The notes: a model not told the origin generated them from the letters alone. 64,000 nt of DNA from Skermania sp. ID1734 (GCF_007489285.1 NZ_VLIY01000013.1:17035-81034); one strand, 5' to 3'; positions 31,555 through 39,830 are shown, counted from the first letter of the stretch. Numbers and translations: made by a program.

Positions 31555-33545
31555 TTTCCGTTTTGAAAGCCGCGCCGAATGGCGCCGGGCGCGGTGGTGT
31601 CCCAGCCCTCGCGCTTGGCACGTTCCGACGACATCAGCTGCCAGGGCACACTCGTCACCATCACACCGGGCTCGAACAACAGCCGGCCCTTGAGTCGCAG
31701 CGCGCTCTGATTGTGCAACAACTGTTCCCACCAGTGGCCCACCACGTATTCGGGAATGAAGACGGTGACCACGTCACGCGGGGAGTCTTTGCGCACCCTT
31801 TTGACGTAGTCCAGCACTGGCTTGGTGATCTCTCGATACGGCGACTCGATCACCTTCAGCGGCACCGAGATGTCGGACTCTTCCCACTCCTTGACGAGCT
31901 CGCGGGTATCGGGCTCGTCGACGTTGACCGTGATGGCCTCGAGGGTGTCCGGACGCGTGGCCCGGGCGTAGGCGAGCGCCCGCATGGTGGGCATGTGCAG
32001 CTTGGACACCAGCACGATCGAATGGGTCCGGCTCGGCAACACCCCGTCCCACTCGTGCTCGTCGAGTTCGCGGGCGACGCCGTCGTAGTGGCGGCGGATG
32101 GCGCGCATGAGCATGAAGATCGCGGCCATGGTGACGATCGCGATCCACGCTCCGGCCAGGAACTTGGTAATCAGCACGATCGTCAGCACGGTCGCCGTCA
32201 TGGTGAGGCCGATGGCGTTGATCACCCGCGACCGCATCATCCGAATGCGCAGCGACGGGTCCTTCTCCGTCTTCAGCAGCCGGGTCCAGTGCCGGATCAT
32301 CCCGGTCTGGCTGAGCACGAAGGACACGAACACGCCGACGATATAGAGCTGAATGAGCTTGGTCACCTCGGCGCCGAACACCACAACGAAGGTGATCGCG
32401 GCGCCGGACAGGAACAGAATGCCGTTGCTGAAAGCCAACCGGTCACCGCGCGTGTGCAGTTGGCGTGGCAGGAAGCGGTTCTGCGCCAGCACTGACCCGA
32501 GCACGGGAAAACCGTTGAACGCCGTGTTGGCGGCCAGCACGAGGATCAGGGCGGTGACCACGGTGATGAAGACGAAGCCGACCGGGAACCCGCGGAAAAT
32601 GGCGTCCGCAAGCTGGGCGATCAGCGTCTTTTGCTGATAGTTCGCGGGCGCGCCGATCAGCTGGTTGGCCGGATCCTCGGCGATGATCACGCCCAGCTTT
32701 TCCGACAGCATGATGATGCCCATCAGCAGCACCACAGCGATGGAACCGAGCATGAGCAGCGTCGTGGCGGCGTTGCGGGACTTCGGTTTACGGAAGGCGG
32801 GCACCCCATTGCTGATGGCCTCCACACCGGTCAGCGCCGCACATCCGGACGAGAAGGCCCGCGCTACCAGGAACACGAATGCGAAGCCGTACAGGCCCGA
32901 GTTCTCCGCCTTCAATTGGAAGTTCGCCGACTCCGCTTGCAGGTCGTCGCCGAGGATGAAAATCCGGAACGCGCCCCACGCCAGCATTCCGGCCATGCCG
33001 AAAATGAACGCGTAGGTAGGGATGGCGAAGGCGACCCCGGACTCCCTGATGCCGCGCAGATTCATGGCAGTGAGCAGGATGATCGCAGCCACCGCGAACA
33101 GCACCTTGTGGTCGGCCACGAACGGCACGGCCGAACCGATGTTGGACGCTGCCGAGGAGATCGATACCGCGACCGTCAGCACATAGTCGACCAGCAAGGC
33201 ACTGCCGACGACCAGACCGGCCGTGGGTCCCAGGTTGACCGTCGCAACCTCGAAATCACCGCCGCCGGACGGATATGCGTGCACATTCTGGCGGTAGCTG
33301 GCCACCACGACCGCCATCACCAGGCACACCGCCACACCGATCCACGGTGTGTAGACGTAGGCGGAAACGCCGGACACCGAGAGGACCAGGAAGATTTCCT
33401 CCGGGGCATAAGCCACTGACGACATGGCGTCGGAAGCGAAAACCGGCAGCGCAATGCGCTTGGGGAGCAGGGTGTGGCCCAATCGGTCGCTGCGTTGCGG
33501 CCTCCCCACCAGCAGCCGCTTCGTCGCGGTCGTTAGCTTGGACAC
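31551..33545 (-). CDS. kimA: KimA-type potassium importer (APC superfamily)
   Basis: A 664-residue permease with about 12 membrane helices (residues 30-470) and a cytoplasmic C-terminal USP-like domain. It strongly resembles Bacillus subtilis KimA, a proton-coupled, c-di-AMP-inhibited K+ importer. Shared blocks include ASDAMSSVAYAPEE (D39, Y46), SYRQNVHAYPSGGGDFEVA, LLVDYVLTVAVSIS, AFSSGCAALTGVEAISNG and TRGDRLAFSNGI. It is the Rv2690c counterpart and diverges from ceoB. The GTG at 33545 has TACTCT 6 nt upstream, fitting a leaderless start. It is the first gene of a two-gene unit with the TrmA-like gene. Transport of K+ is inferred from resemblance. Confidence 0.85.
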   Translation of the reverse strand: MSKLTTATKRLLVGRPQRSDRLGHTLLPKRIALPVFASDAMSSVAYAPEEIFLVLSVSGVSAYVYTPWIGVAVCLVMAVVVASYRQNVHAYPSGGGDFEVATVNLGPTAGLVVGSALLVDYVLTVAVSISSAASNIGSAVPFVADHKVLFAVAAIILLTAMNLRGIRESGVAFAIPTYAFIFGMAGMLAWGAFRIFILGDDLQAESANFQLKAENSGLYGFAFVFLVARAFSSGCAALTGVEAISNGVPAFRKPKSRNAATTLLMLGSIAVVLLMGIIMLSEKLGVIIAEDPANQLIGAPANYQQKTLIAQLADAIFRGFPVGFVFITVVTALILVLAANTAFNGFPVLGSVLAQNRFLPRQLHTRGDRLAFSNGILFLSGAAITFVVVFGAEVTKLIQLYIVGVFVSFVLSQTGMIRHWTRLLKTEKDPSLRIRMMRSRVINAIGLTMTATVLTIVLITKFLAGAWIAIVTMAAIFMLMRAIRRHYDGVARELDEHEWDGVLPSRTHSIVLVSKLHMPTMRALAYARATRPDTLEAITVNVDEPDTRELVKEWEESDISVPLKVIESPYREITKPVLDYVKRVRKDSPRDVVTVFIPEYVVGHWWEQLLHNQSALRLKGRLLFEPGVMVTSVPWQLMSSERAKREGWDTTAPGAIRRGFQNGK

Positions 33546-33551
33546 CCGGAA

Positions 33552-33557
33552 AGAGTA
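33552..33557 (-). promoter_or_regulatory. -10 hexamer for leaderless kimA transcript
   Basis: TACTCT on the minus strand, 6 nt before the GTG at 33545, without a Shine-Dalgarno. The 44-bp palindrome lies about 46 bp further upstream, beyond the expected -35 region. Confidence 0.5.
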
Positions 33558-33602
33558 AGCCGTGCAGCTCCGAGCGCGCGGGGCGACCGTTGCTCCTCAC
33601 CC

Positions 33603-33646
33603 CTGTGCGTGAATTTTCACCGCCCGCGGTGAAAATTCACGCACAG
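33603..33646. repeat. Perfect 21-bp-arm palindrome between kimA and ceoB
   Basis: A flawless inverted repeat with 21-bp arms (33603-33623 and 33626-33646) and a CC centre. The core of each arm contains GTGAATTTTCAC, itself nearly palindromic. It is in the 219-bp divergent intergenic region, 57 bp from the kimA start and 118 bp from ceoB. Being between two promoters it is not an end-of-gene terminator. It could be an operator, a transcript hairpin or a genome-wide palindromic repeat. Confidence 0.9.
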
Positions 33647-33764
33647 GATTTGGGCCAGACTTATGGGTCGTTCAACAAAGTGCACCGGATGGACGACGCA
33701 CCGCGACGCTTCGGCGGTACGGTTCGACGGCAAGTATTGCGGGTGAGTCTTCAGTGAGGTCGAC

Positions 33765-34430
33765 GTGTACGTAGTCATCATGGGGTGCGGTCGAGTGGGG
33801 TCATCACTCGCCACATCCCTGGTCAGGATCGGCCATGAGGTCGCGATCATCGATCGCGACCAGAGCGCCTTCCTGCGCCTCGGGCCGGACTTTCCCGGTA
33901 CCACCGTGGTCGGCATGGGCTTCGACCGCGACGTGCTGGTGAAGGCAGGCATCGAGAGCGCGGACGCGTTCGCCGCGGTGTCCTCCGGGGACAACTCGAA
34001 CATCATTTCCGCCCGCGTCGCGCGGGAGGTGTTCGGCGTCGAGCGGGTGGTCGCGCGCATCTATGATGCCAAGCGCGCCGCCGTCTACGAACGCCTCGGA
34101 ATCCCCACCGTGCCGACTGTTCCCTGGACCACGGACCGGTTCCTGCAGCAGCTCATCTCCGACGGCGGCACCACCAAGTGGCGCGATCCGACCGGCGCAG
34201 TCGCCGTCGCCCAGTTGACTTTGCACGAGGACTGGATCGGTCACACCGTCACCGATCTCGAGCGCGCGACCAATTCGCGGGTAGCGTTCATGATCCGCTT
34301 CGGCGACGGTCTGTTGCCGGACCGGAAGACGGTGATCCAGGCAGAAGACACCGTGTACATCGCCGCGGTATCCGGCACCGTCGGCGAGGCGGTTGCGCTG
34401 GCCGGCAACCCGCCGCCCGCGGAGGACTGA
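33765..34430 (+). CDS. ceoB: TrkA-type potassium uptake regulator CeoB
   Basis: A 221-residue RCK protein. An N-terminal NAD-binding Rossmann domain (VIMGCGRVGSSLATSLV, residues 4-20, then a conserved acidic IIDRD) is followed by an RCK_C domain from about residue 140. CeoB/TrkA proteins bind NAD(H) or ATP and gate potassium transporters. With ceoC it matches Rv2691-Rv2692, shown to act in K+ response in M. tuberculosis. It diverges from the kimA-type gene, the likely partner, since no TrkH/TrkG channel gene is nearby. Start GTG at 33765. Confidence 0.9.
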   Translation: MYVVIMGCGRVGSSLATSLVRIGHEVAIIDRDQSAFLRLGPDFPGTTVVGMGFDRDVLVKAGIESADAFAAVSSGDNSNIISARVAREVFGVERVVARIYDAKRAAVYERLGIPTVPTVPWTTDRFLQQLISDGGTTKWRDPTGAVAVAQLTLHEDWIGHTVTDLERATNSRVAFMIRFGDGLLPDRKTVIQAEDTVYIAAVSGTVGEAVALAGNPPPAED

Positions 34431-34472
34431 CGTGCACATCTCGACCCTTCGGACGGCATGGAGTAAGGACCA

Positions 34473-35129
34473 ATGAAAGTCGCTGTAGCCGGAGCCGGCG
34501 CCGTGGGGCGCTCGATCGCCCGAGAACTGGTGCGGGGCGAGCACGAAGTCATGCTGCTCGAGCGCCAGATCGAGCACGTCGACCGCACCGCCATTCCGGA
34601 GGCGACGTGGGTGCATGCCGACGCCTGCGAACTCTCGTCACTGGAAAATGCACAGCTCGAGACCTGCGACGTGGTGATCGCGGCGACCGGCGACGACAAG
34701 GTCAACCTGGTGCTGAGCCTGCTGGCCAAGACCGAATTCGGCATTCGTCGCGTCGTGGCCCGCGTCAACGATCCGCGCAACGAGTGGCTCTTCGACCAGT
34801 CGTGGGGTGTCGATGTGGCCGTGTCGACTCCGCGCATTCTGGCCTCGCTGGTCGAGGAGGCGGTGTCGGTGGGCGACCTCGTCCGGCTGATGACGCTGCG
34901 TCAGGGGCAGGCCAACCTGGTGGAGATCACGCTGCCGCCCGACACCGCGCTGGCCGGCAAGGCCGTGCGCAAGCTGGAGTTACCCCGGGATGCCGCACTC
35001 GTGACGATCCTGCGCGGCGGACGGGTGATCGTTCCGCAGCCCGATGACCCGCTCGAAGGCGGCGACGAATTGCTTTTCGTGGCTGGTGCGGACGTCGAGG
35101 AAGAGCTGCGCACGGCAGTCGATCTCTGA
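34473..35129 (+). CDS. ceoC: TrkA-type potassium uptake regulator CeoC
   Basis: A 218-residue paralogue of CeoB with the same RCK_N/RCK_C layout. It has VAVAGAGAVGRSIARELV (3-20), the acidic strand-2 end LLERQIE and RVNDPRNEWLFD. It follows ceoB by 42 bp with AAGGA before the ATG. Two separate TrkA-like proteins suggest a hetero-oligomeric ring. Its stop directly abuts the stop of the convergent DUF3159 gene. Confidence 0.9.
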   Translation: MKVAVAGAGAVGRSIARELVRGEHEVMLLERQIEHVDRTAIPEATWVHADACELSSLENAQLETCDVVIAATGDDKVNLVLSLLAKTEFGIRRVVARVNDPRNEWLFDQSWGVDVAVSTPRILASLVEEAVSVGDLVRLMTLRQGQANLVEITLPPDTALAGKAVRKLELPRDAALVTILRGGRVIVPQPDDPLEGGDELLFVAGADVEEELRTAVDL

Positions 35130-35804
35130 TTAGGCGGGCGCGTCCTCCTGGCGGGACGGCTGCTCGTCGTCGGCAACCTCATCGGACTCGTCGGGCTCGC
35201 GCGGCACGGCCGATTCGGCGCGGCGTACCGCCCACACGGTCACCAGGAGGGCCAGGGCGGCGAGCGGCCAGCCCATGACGATCCGGGCGAAGGCCAGCCA
35301 CCCCGTGCGGTCGGTGTCGTAGAGCTGCGACTGCACCAGGTAGCGGGCCGCGAACACGAGCACCCAGGCCGCGGTGGCCAGGTCGTAGGCGAGCAACGCC
35401 TTGCGATAGCGCCGCCACGAGTTGCCGTCGCCGTTAAGCGTTCCCCAGATCACGCCGACCAGCGGCCAGCGCACGGCGATGGAGGCCACGAACACTGCCC
35501 CGTAGACCAGGCTTGTATAGATGCCGAACAGGAAATAGCCCTTGGCACTTCCGGTGCGGTAGGCGATGAACGCGCAGAGCGCGACCCCGAACAGCCCGGA
35601 AATCGCGGGCTGCACCGGGCCCCGGCGCACCAGCCGGAAGATCAGAATCGCCACCGCGACGCCCAGCGCGGACCAGATCGCGGCCGTCAGCCCCCACACG
35701 CCGTTGACCGGCACGAAAACCAGGATGGGCAGCGTCGAATACACGAGTCCGCTGACGCCGCCCAACTTGGCCAGCAGCGTTTCGGGCTGTTGATTACCGG
35801 TCAC
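35130..35804 (-). CDS. DUF3159 membrane protein
   Basis: A 224-residue inner-membrane protein with about five to six hydrophobic segments between residues 15 and 190, and an acidic C-terminal tail (about 195-224). It matches the conserved DUF3159 family (Rv2693c). No catalytic motif is seen. It follows the OB-fold gene by 39 bp in the same direction, an arrangement conserved in mycobacteria. The first residues MTGNQQPETLLAKLGGVSG suit a cytoplasmic N terminus; start GTG at 35804. Function unknown. Confidence 0.82.
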   Translation of the reverse strand: MTGNQQPETLLAKLGGVSGLVYSTLPILVFVPVNGVWGLTAAIWSALGVAVAILIFRLVRRGPVQPAISGLFGVALCAFIAYRTGSAKGYFLFGIYTSLVYGAVFVASIAVRWPLVGVIWGTLNGDGNSWRRYRKALLAYDLATAAWVLVFAARYLVQSQLYDTDRTGWLAFARIVMGWPLAALALLVTVWAVRRAESAVPREPDESDEVADDEQPSRQEDAPA

Positions 35805-35843
35805 CTCAACGAGACTGCCACACCGGGCGCACAGCGCTTCTCG

Positions 35844-36224
35844 CTAAGAGGACTCGCGCAGTTCGTAGTACGGGTTGTAGATCACCTTGCCGCCGCCCTC
35901 GCGCTCGCCCACGCGGCCGCGGACCATGAGCGTTTTGCCCGGAGCGATCCCCGGGATCTTGCGGCGCCCGATCCACACGAGCGTCACCGAATCGGTGCCA
36001 TCGAAGAACTCAGCTTCCATGGCGGCGCCTGCCGCCTTCGGACATGCCTCCACGCTGCGTAGCCGGCCGAGCATGGTGACTTCCTCGCCTCGGCAACACT
36101 CGGAAGCCCGCTTTGCCCCGGAGGCGGTCGCGGATTCGGCCATCTCCTCGGCATCGAGTCGCTCGACGTCCTCGGTTAGCTTTCGCGTCAGCCGACGGAA
36201 ATAGCCTGTCGCTGCGGATGCCAT
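35844..36224 (-). CDS. OB-fold nucleic-acid-binding domain protein (Rv2694c-like)
   Basis: A 126-residue protein. The N-terminal helix (about 1-30) contains YFRRLTRKLTEDVERLDAEE. An OB-fold barrel follows (about 45-125), with GEEVTMLGRLRSVE, AEFFDGTDSVTLVWIGRRKIPGI and LMVRGRVGE, resembling the anticodon-binding/RecG-type OB domain. This points to nucleic acid binding, target unknown. It is followed by the DUF3159 gene. Conserved order with Rv2694c-Rv2693c near ceoBC. Confidence 0.82.
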   Translation of the reverse strand: MASAATGYFRRLTRKLTEDVERLDAEEMAESATASGAKRASECCRGEEVTMLGRLRSVEACPKAAGAAMEAEFFDGTDSVTLVWIGRRKIPGIAPGKTLMVRGRVGEREGGGKVIYNPYYELRESS

Positions 36225-36401
36225 CGTGTGCTCCTCAACATTGGGGGTCCCGCATGGGGTAACTCGTCGGCATACCGGGGCCTCTGACCGCCACTGTAGA
36301 CCTATCGCCTGGACCTAACCACATGTAACAGTGTGGTCCGCACCGCACTCCCGCGCGTCTCGTTCAGCGGGAAAAACCGCCGGTTACGGCAGAATTCGAG
36401 G

Positions 36402-37100
36402 ATGCCCTTGCCGGGAACCGCAAAGATTGCTGTCGTACTGCCGGGAACCGGCTCCGATGCCGATTTCGCCCGGCGCGCCTTCACCCGCGCGTGCACCGCG
36501 ATCGGCGTGGAAACCGTCGCCGTCGAACCGGACGCGGCAGGCATCGTCGCCGGCTATAGAGCCGCGCTCGATCGGGCCGCAACTGCCGGGCCGATCCTGG
36601 CCGGCGGTATTTCCATCGGCGCCGCGGTCGCAGTAGACTGGGCGCGCCGCCACCCCGGCGCGGCATGCGGCGTGCTGGCCGCGCTTCCCGCGTGGACCGG
36701 CAAGGCCAATGGCGCCCCGGCCGCACTGAGCGCGGCGCTGACCGCCACCAAGCTGCGCGAAGAAGGGCTCGATGCCACGATCGCGCACATGCGCGCGTCG
36801 AGCCCGGAATGGCTTGCCGACGCTCTCGAACAGTCCTGGCGGTCGCAGTGGCCGGATCTGCCCGACGCGCTGGACGAAGCCGCGAACTACGTCAGCCCGA
36901 CCGTGGAAGAGCTTGCCGCGCTGGACGTTCCGGTAGGCCTGGTCGGCGCGGTCGATGACCCGATCCACCCGCTGACGGTCGCGCAGCGGTGGGTGCAGTT
37001 GCTGCCCAACGCCGCACTGCACACCGTCCGGTTGGCCGATATCGGCGCGGACCCCGCGGTAGTGGGCTTCGAGGCAGTCCGCGCGCTCGCGGCGTGTTAG
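36402..37100 (+). CDS. Alpha/beta-hydrolase-fold protein (Rv2695-like)
   Basis: A 232-residue protein with an alpha/beta-hydrolase fold. Early strand AVVLPGTGSDADFARRAF supplies the oxyanion-side turn, and the nucleophile elbow is GGISIGAAVA (G-I-S-I-G). A late acidic turn reads VGAVDDPIHPLTVA. A canonical C-terminal histidine is not obvious, so activity is uncertain. The ATG at 36402 is preferred over a start 69 bp upstream because family similarity begins there and GAGG precedes it. Its stop codon lies inside the terminator hairpin shared with DUF3710. Confidence 0.8.
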   Translation: MPLPGTAKIAVVLPGTGSDADFARRAFTRACTAIGVETVAVEPDAAGIVAGYRAALDRAATAGPILAGGISIGAAVAVDWARRHPGAACGVLAALPAWTGKANGAPAALSAALTATKLREEGLDATIAHMRASSPEWLADALEQSWRSQWPDLPDALDEAANYVSPTVEELAALDVPVGLVGAVDDPIHPLTVAQRWVQLLPNAALHTVRLADIGADPAVVGFEAVRALAAC

Positions 37101-37126
37101 TGCCCCTTCAACTGACGGGGCACTAA
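37097..37126. terminator. Bidirectional hairpin containing both stop codons
   Basis: A perfect 10-bp stem, TTAGTGCCCC (37097-37106) with GGGGCACTAA (37117-37126), and a 10-nt loop. The TAG of the plus-strand hydrolase gene (37098-37100) is in one arm and the TAG of the minus-strand DUF3710 gene (37125-37123) in the other, so the palindrome serves as stop codon and probable terminator for both. Confidence 0.75.
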
Positions 37127-37923
37127 CGGCCGAGTTGCTGCATTGCCGAGCCGCCGGCGCCACGACGCTGCCGGTGCCGGCCCGGGGTCTCCTGCTCTGG
37201 TTCCGGTTCTGCGGCCGGAGCTTCCTGTCCTGACTGCCCCTGCATCTGGGCAAGCTGTTGCTGCTGGGCCGCCGCCACCTGCTCGGCGAGAGCCTGCGGC
37301 AACTGCACCGGCAATGGAGTGCGCACCGGATGCGGCTCACTGCCGCGCCGCACGACGGTTTCGGTCAAGACTGCACGGGAAAGAACGGTGAGCGGCGCGT
37401 CCTCGGCCGTCGCGCCTGCCGGACCGGCGGCCACCAGGCGCACCATCCAGCGGTAGCCATCGACGCCGATGAACCGCAGACTCGCGCCCTGGGTCTCGGT
37501 GACGACCTCGCGGCCCCATGGCCCGGTTTCGATACTCACCGGGGCGTTGTCGTTGCGCAGCGACTCGGCCAGATCGGCGGTTACCTCACGCCATTGGCCT
37601 GGAGACTTGGGGGCCGCGTACGCCGCCACGGTGATCCGGCCGTGCTCGGTGACCAGGTGGACGTTCTGCGGGCTGCCGTCCGGGGCCATTTCCACCTGCA
37701 ACTGCGAGCCCGGCGGCACAGGCAAGAGCACGGAACCGAGATCCAGCCGCTGCTCCAACGTCGCGGGATCCGACACGTCGTCGATGTCGTAGGGGCCGCC
37801 GTCAGTCGTCGGCATAGCGTCTTCGGCGGCGTCGTCGATTTCCGCGGTCTCCGGCGTGACCGCAGCTTCGGCTGTGGAGTCCTGTAGGTCTTCGGTGCGC
37901 GACTTGCGCCTCTTGCCGAACAT
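37123..37923 (-). CDS. DUF3710 family protein
   Basis: A 266-residue cytoplasmic protein of unknown function (Rv2696c-like). It begins with basic MFGKRRKSRTEDLQ, then an acidic stretch (about 25-50), a conserved beta-rich core of about 130 residues including LDLGSVLLPVPPGSQLQVE and WREVTADLAESLR, and a Gln/Pro/Glu-rich tail ending in basic residues. ATG at 37923 is chosen because AAGGAG lies 9 nt upstream; a TTG start at 37941 would overlap that site. It follows dut by 14 bp, an order kept across Mycobacteriales. Confidence 0.85.
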   Translation of the reverse strand: MFGKRRKSRTEDLQDSTAEAAVTPETAEIDDAAEDAMPTTDGGPYDIDDVSDPATLEQRLDLGSVLLPVPPGSQLQVEMAPDGSPQNVHLVTEHGRITVAAYAAPKSPGQWREVTADLAESLRNDNAPVSIETGPWGREVVTETQGASLRFIGVDGYRWMVRLVAAGPAGATAEDAPLTVLSRAVLTETVVRRGSEPHPVRTPLPVQLPQALAEQVAAAQQQQLAQMQGQSGQEAPAAEPEPEQETPGRHRQRRGAGGSAMQQLGR

Positions 37924-37937
37924 GTTCGCCCGCTCCT

Positions 37938-38441
37938 TCAACGTCCCGGCGTGCTGGTCGCCGCGGCCGACGCAGAGCTCGCACCGGTCAGGCTCGCATG
38001 TCCGCCACTGGACCCGTATCCACCCGCGCCACGGGTGGTCTCATCGAGTTCCTCGACCTCGAGGAAGTCGACGAGTTCCACCTGCTGCACCACCAACTGC
38101 GCAATTCGGTCACCGCGACGCAGATGCACGGCGGTGTGCAGGTCGTGGTTGATCAAGCACACCTTGATTTCCCCGCGATAGCCGGCGTCGATGGTGCCCG
38201 GTGTATTCACTACGGACAGACCGGTTTTCGCGGCCAGGCCAGAACGGGGATGCACCAGGCCCACAGTGCCGACCGGCAGCGCGACAGCGATGCCGGTACC
38301 GACCAGGACGCGCTCCCCCGGCGCGATGACAACGTCGGCGGTGGTGCACAGGTCCACGCCTGCGTCGCCGTCGTGCGCCCGGCGCGGGACGGCGATGCCA
38401 GGATCGAGGCGTTTGAGGGCTATCGGTGGTAATCCGCTCAC
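37938..38441 (-). CDS. dut: Deoxyuridine 5'-triphosphate nucleotidohydrolase
   Basis: Hydrolyses dUTP to dUMP, keeping uracil out of DNA and supplying thymidylate synthesis. All five trimeric dUTPase motifs are visible: [10 protein letters not shown] (22-31), [11 protein letters not shown] (64-74), [13 protein letters not shown] (79-91, catalytic D85 and Y88), [10 protein letters not shown] (108-117) and the P-loop-like [10 protein letters not shown] (137-146). A 20-residue Ser/Ala-rich tail extends beyond motif V. The GTG start has TAGTCT 8 nt upstream, possibly leaderless. It is first in a unit with DUF3710 and diverges from DUF3093. Confidence 0.95.
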   Translation of the reverse strand: MSGLPPIALKRLDPGIAVPRRAHDGDAGVDLCTTADVVIAPGERVLVGTGIAVALPVGTVGLVHPRSGLAAKTGLSVVNTPGTIDAGYRGEIKVCLINHDLHTAVHLRRGDRIAQLVVQQVELVDFLEVEELDETTRGAGGYGSSGGHASLTGASSASAAATSTPGR

Positions 38442-38519
38442 GTGCTCCGAGACTACGCGTCACCAGCCCGGTCATCGCGGGCAACTGCCGCGTTTGTCAG
38501 GTCCGGACCAGCCACTGGT

Positions 38520-38525
38520 TACGCT
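38520..38525 (+). promoter_or_regulatory. -10 hexamer for leaderless DUF3093 transcript
   Basis: TACGCT is followed by 6 nt and then the GTG at 38532; no Shine-Dalgarno is present. It shares the 90-bp divergent region with dut. Confidence 0.55.
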
Positions 38526-38531
38526 TAAGCG

Positions 38532-39053
38532 GTGTCACAACGATCGCAGTCGCCGGCCCGCAACAGCAATGGCGGGGGATCCGGCGTGATCTATTCGGAA
38601 CGCCTCGGCGTGCCGCTGTGGTGGTGGCCCGTGGCGGTGGCGATCACGTTCCTGCTCGCCGCCGAGATCCACATGGGCGCGCCCGGCATCCGTGCGTGGC
38701 TGCCCTACGTGGTGCTGCTGCCCTTGCCGGTGTGGGCGCTGTTGTGGCTGGGCCGCATTCGAGTGGAGGTGACCGCCGCTGATTCGCAGACGCCGGCGGA
38801 GTTGCGGGTGGGACGTGCACACCTACCGCTGGAACTGATCTCACGCGGCGGTGCCGTGCCACGCACCGCCAAGTCGGCGGCCATGGGACGCCAGCTAGAC
38901 CCGATGGCTTTTGTCGTCCATCGTCCATGGGTGGCGGAAATGGCGTTGGTGGTGTTGAACGACCCAGACGATCCCACGCCGTACTGGTTGATCAGCACTC
39001 GCAAGCCCGCGCAGCTACTCGCTGCCCTGGGACTGGAACCGTCCCAGGGCTAG
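38532..39053 (+). CDS. DUF3093 membrane protein
   Basis: A 173-residue protein (Rv2698-like) with two closely spaced membrane helices (about 29-47 and 54-72) and a cytoplasmic C-terminal half that forms a compact beta-rich domain (VEVTAADSQTPAELRVG, then FVVHRPWVAEMALVVLND and PYWLISTRKP). It resembles a PH-like domain attached to a membrane hairpin, but function is unknown. The GTG start fits a leaderless transcript. It is between dut and DUF4193, with DUF4193 converging 27 bp away. Confidence 0.83.
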   Translation: MSQRSQSPARNSNGGGSGVIYSERLGVPLWWWPVAVAITFLLAAEIHMGAPGIRAWLPYVVLLPLPVWALLWLGRIRVEVTAADSQTPAELRVGRAHLPLELISRGGAVPRTAKSAAMGRQLDPMAFVVHRPWVAEMALVVLNDPDDPTPYWLISTRKPAQLLAALGLEPSQG

Positions 39054-39080
39054 CGGCTAGCACCTCGGCTGCGCCACGCC

Positions 39081-39383
39081 TCAGGCGGCGCAGTCCATGC
39101 AGATCATTCGCCCGTTGGCGGAACTCGCCAACCGGCTCCGGTGGTGTACCAAGAAGCAGCTCGAACAGGTGAACTCGTCGGCCTGCTTCGGCAACACCCG
39201 AACCGAAAGCTCTTCACCCGACAGGTCTGCGCCGGGCAGCTCGAAAGACTCTGCAGTATCTGACTCATCAACGTCCACGACTGCGGACTGTGAGTCGTTG
39301 CGCCGCGACTTCAACTCCTCCAGCGAATCCTCGGAGACGTCGTCGGAGTCGGAACGCCGCGGTGCGTCGTAGTCGGTTGCCAT
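39081..39383 (-). CDS. DUF4193 zinc-ribbon-like protein
   Basis: A 100-residue acidic protein, nearly a full-length match to the highly conserved actinobacterial DUF4193 family (Rv2699c). It begins MATDYDAPRR, has acidic DDVSEDSLEELKSRR and ESFELPGADLSGEELSV, and ends with CSSC...CMDC, two CxxC pairs expected to bind zinc. The ATG at 39383 gives the family length; a longer frame reaching 39494 is not used. Function unknown, though strong conservation and high acidity suggest a role with RNA polymerase or ribosome partners. Confidence 0.9.
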   Translation of the reverse strand: MATDYDAPRRSDSDDVSEDSLEELKSRRNDSQSAVVDVDESDTAESFELPGADLSGEELSVRVLPKQADEFTCSSCFLVHHRSRLASSANGRMICMDCAA

Positions 39384-39830
39384 CTCGTCTTCCCCTCGTC
39401 CCTCACTCATATAGCCCGGTCCGGCGACCGCTCGAACGCCGATCGTTCGAGCCGGTCCGCCGCACCGCCGGTGGTGCAAAACGCGCCCGCGCAAGCCTTA
39501 ACGCATAACCCGGCCAGAAAATGCCCGGGCAGACGCCTCAGCAAACGCCCCAGAGACATCGCGTTGCACCTGCGCACGACACTCTCCGCCGACCACCGAG
39601 TGATACCCGAATGATCGGTCTGGGCCGCCAGACAATAGCGGACGAAAGCCGCAAGAGCGCAATTAATACCCAATTGATCCGAAACTGTCTGCGAATCGCA
39701 ACCAACAACCGGCCACTCACAAACATTCCAGTACGTGGCGACGACATCGATGCGCCTGGCGCGTGCCACCGCCCCGACGCCGCGGCCGCCAACTAGAGTG
39801 GTCAGCGCCTAAGTCGCGAAAGGGGCGCTC
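39384..39830. other. 447-bp divergent intergenic region between DUF4193 and cei
   Basis: No gene is convincing here. It holds a likely DUF4193 promoter on the minus strand (TTCGAG, 17 nt, TATATG, ending near 39410), overlapped by the palindrome at 39430-39452. A plus-strand -10-like TAGAGT at 39794-39799 and AAAGGGG serve cei. The middle (about 39640-39730) is more AT-rich than the surroundings and otherwise featureless. Confidence 0.6.
39430..39452. promoter_or_regulatory. Perfect 9-bp-arm palindrome over the DUF4193 -35
   Basis: GCTCGAACG (39430-39438), a 5-nt centre CCGAT, and CGTTCGAGC (39444-39452). It covers the putative -35 region of DUF4193, so it may be an operator. The half-sites resemble the mycobacterial LexA box but the spacing is wrong for it. 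Confidence 0.5.

Noticed and set aside
33546..33764. ydaO/c-di-AMP riboswitch before kimA
   Set aside because: Bacillus kimA has such a riboswitch, but here the kimA transcript appears leaderless and I see no ydaO-type core motifs in the intergenic region.
39430..39452. LexA (SOS) box upstream of DUF4193
   Set aside because: The half-sites TCGAAC and GTTCGA match, but they are 7 nt apart, whereas the mycobacterial SOS box needs a 4-nt spacer. It is kept only as an unknown palindrome.
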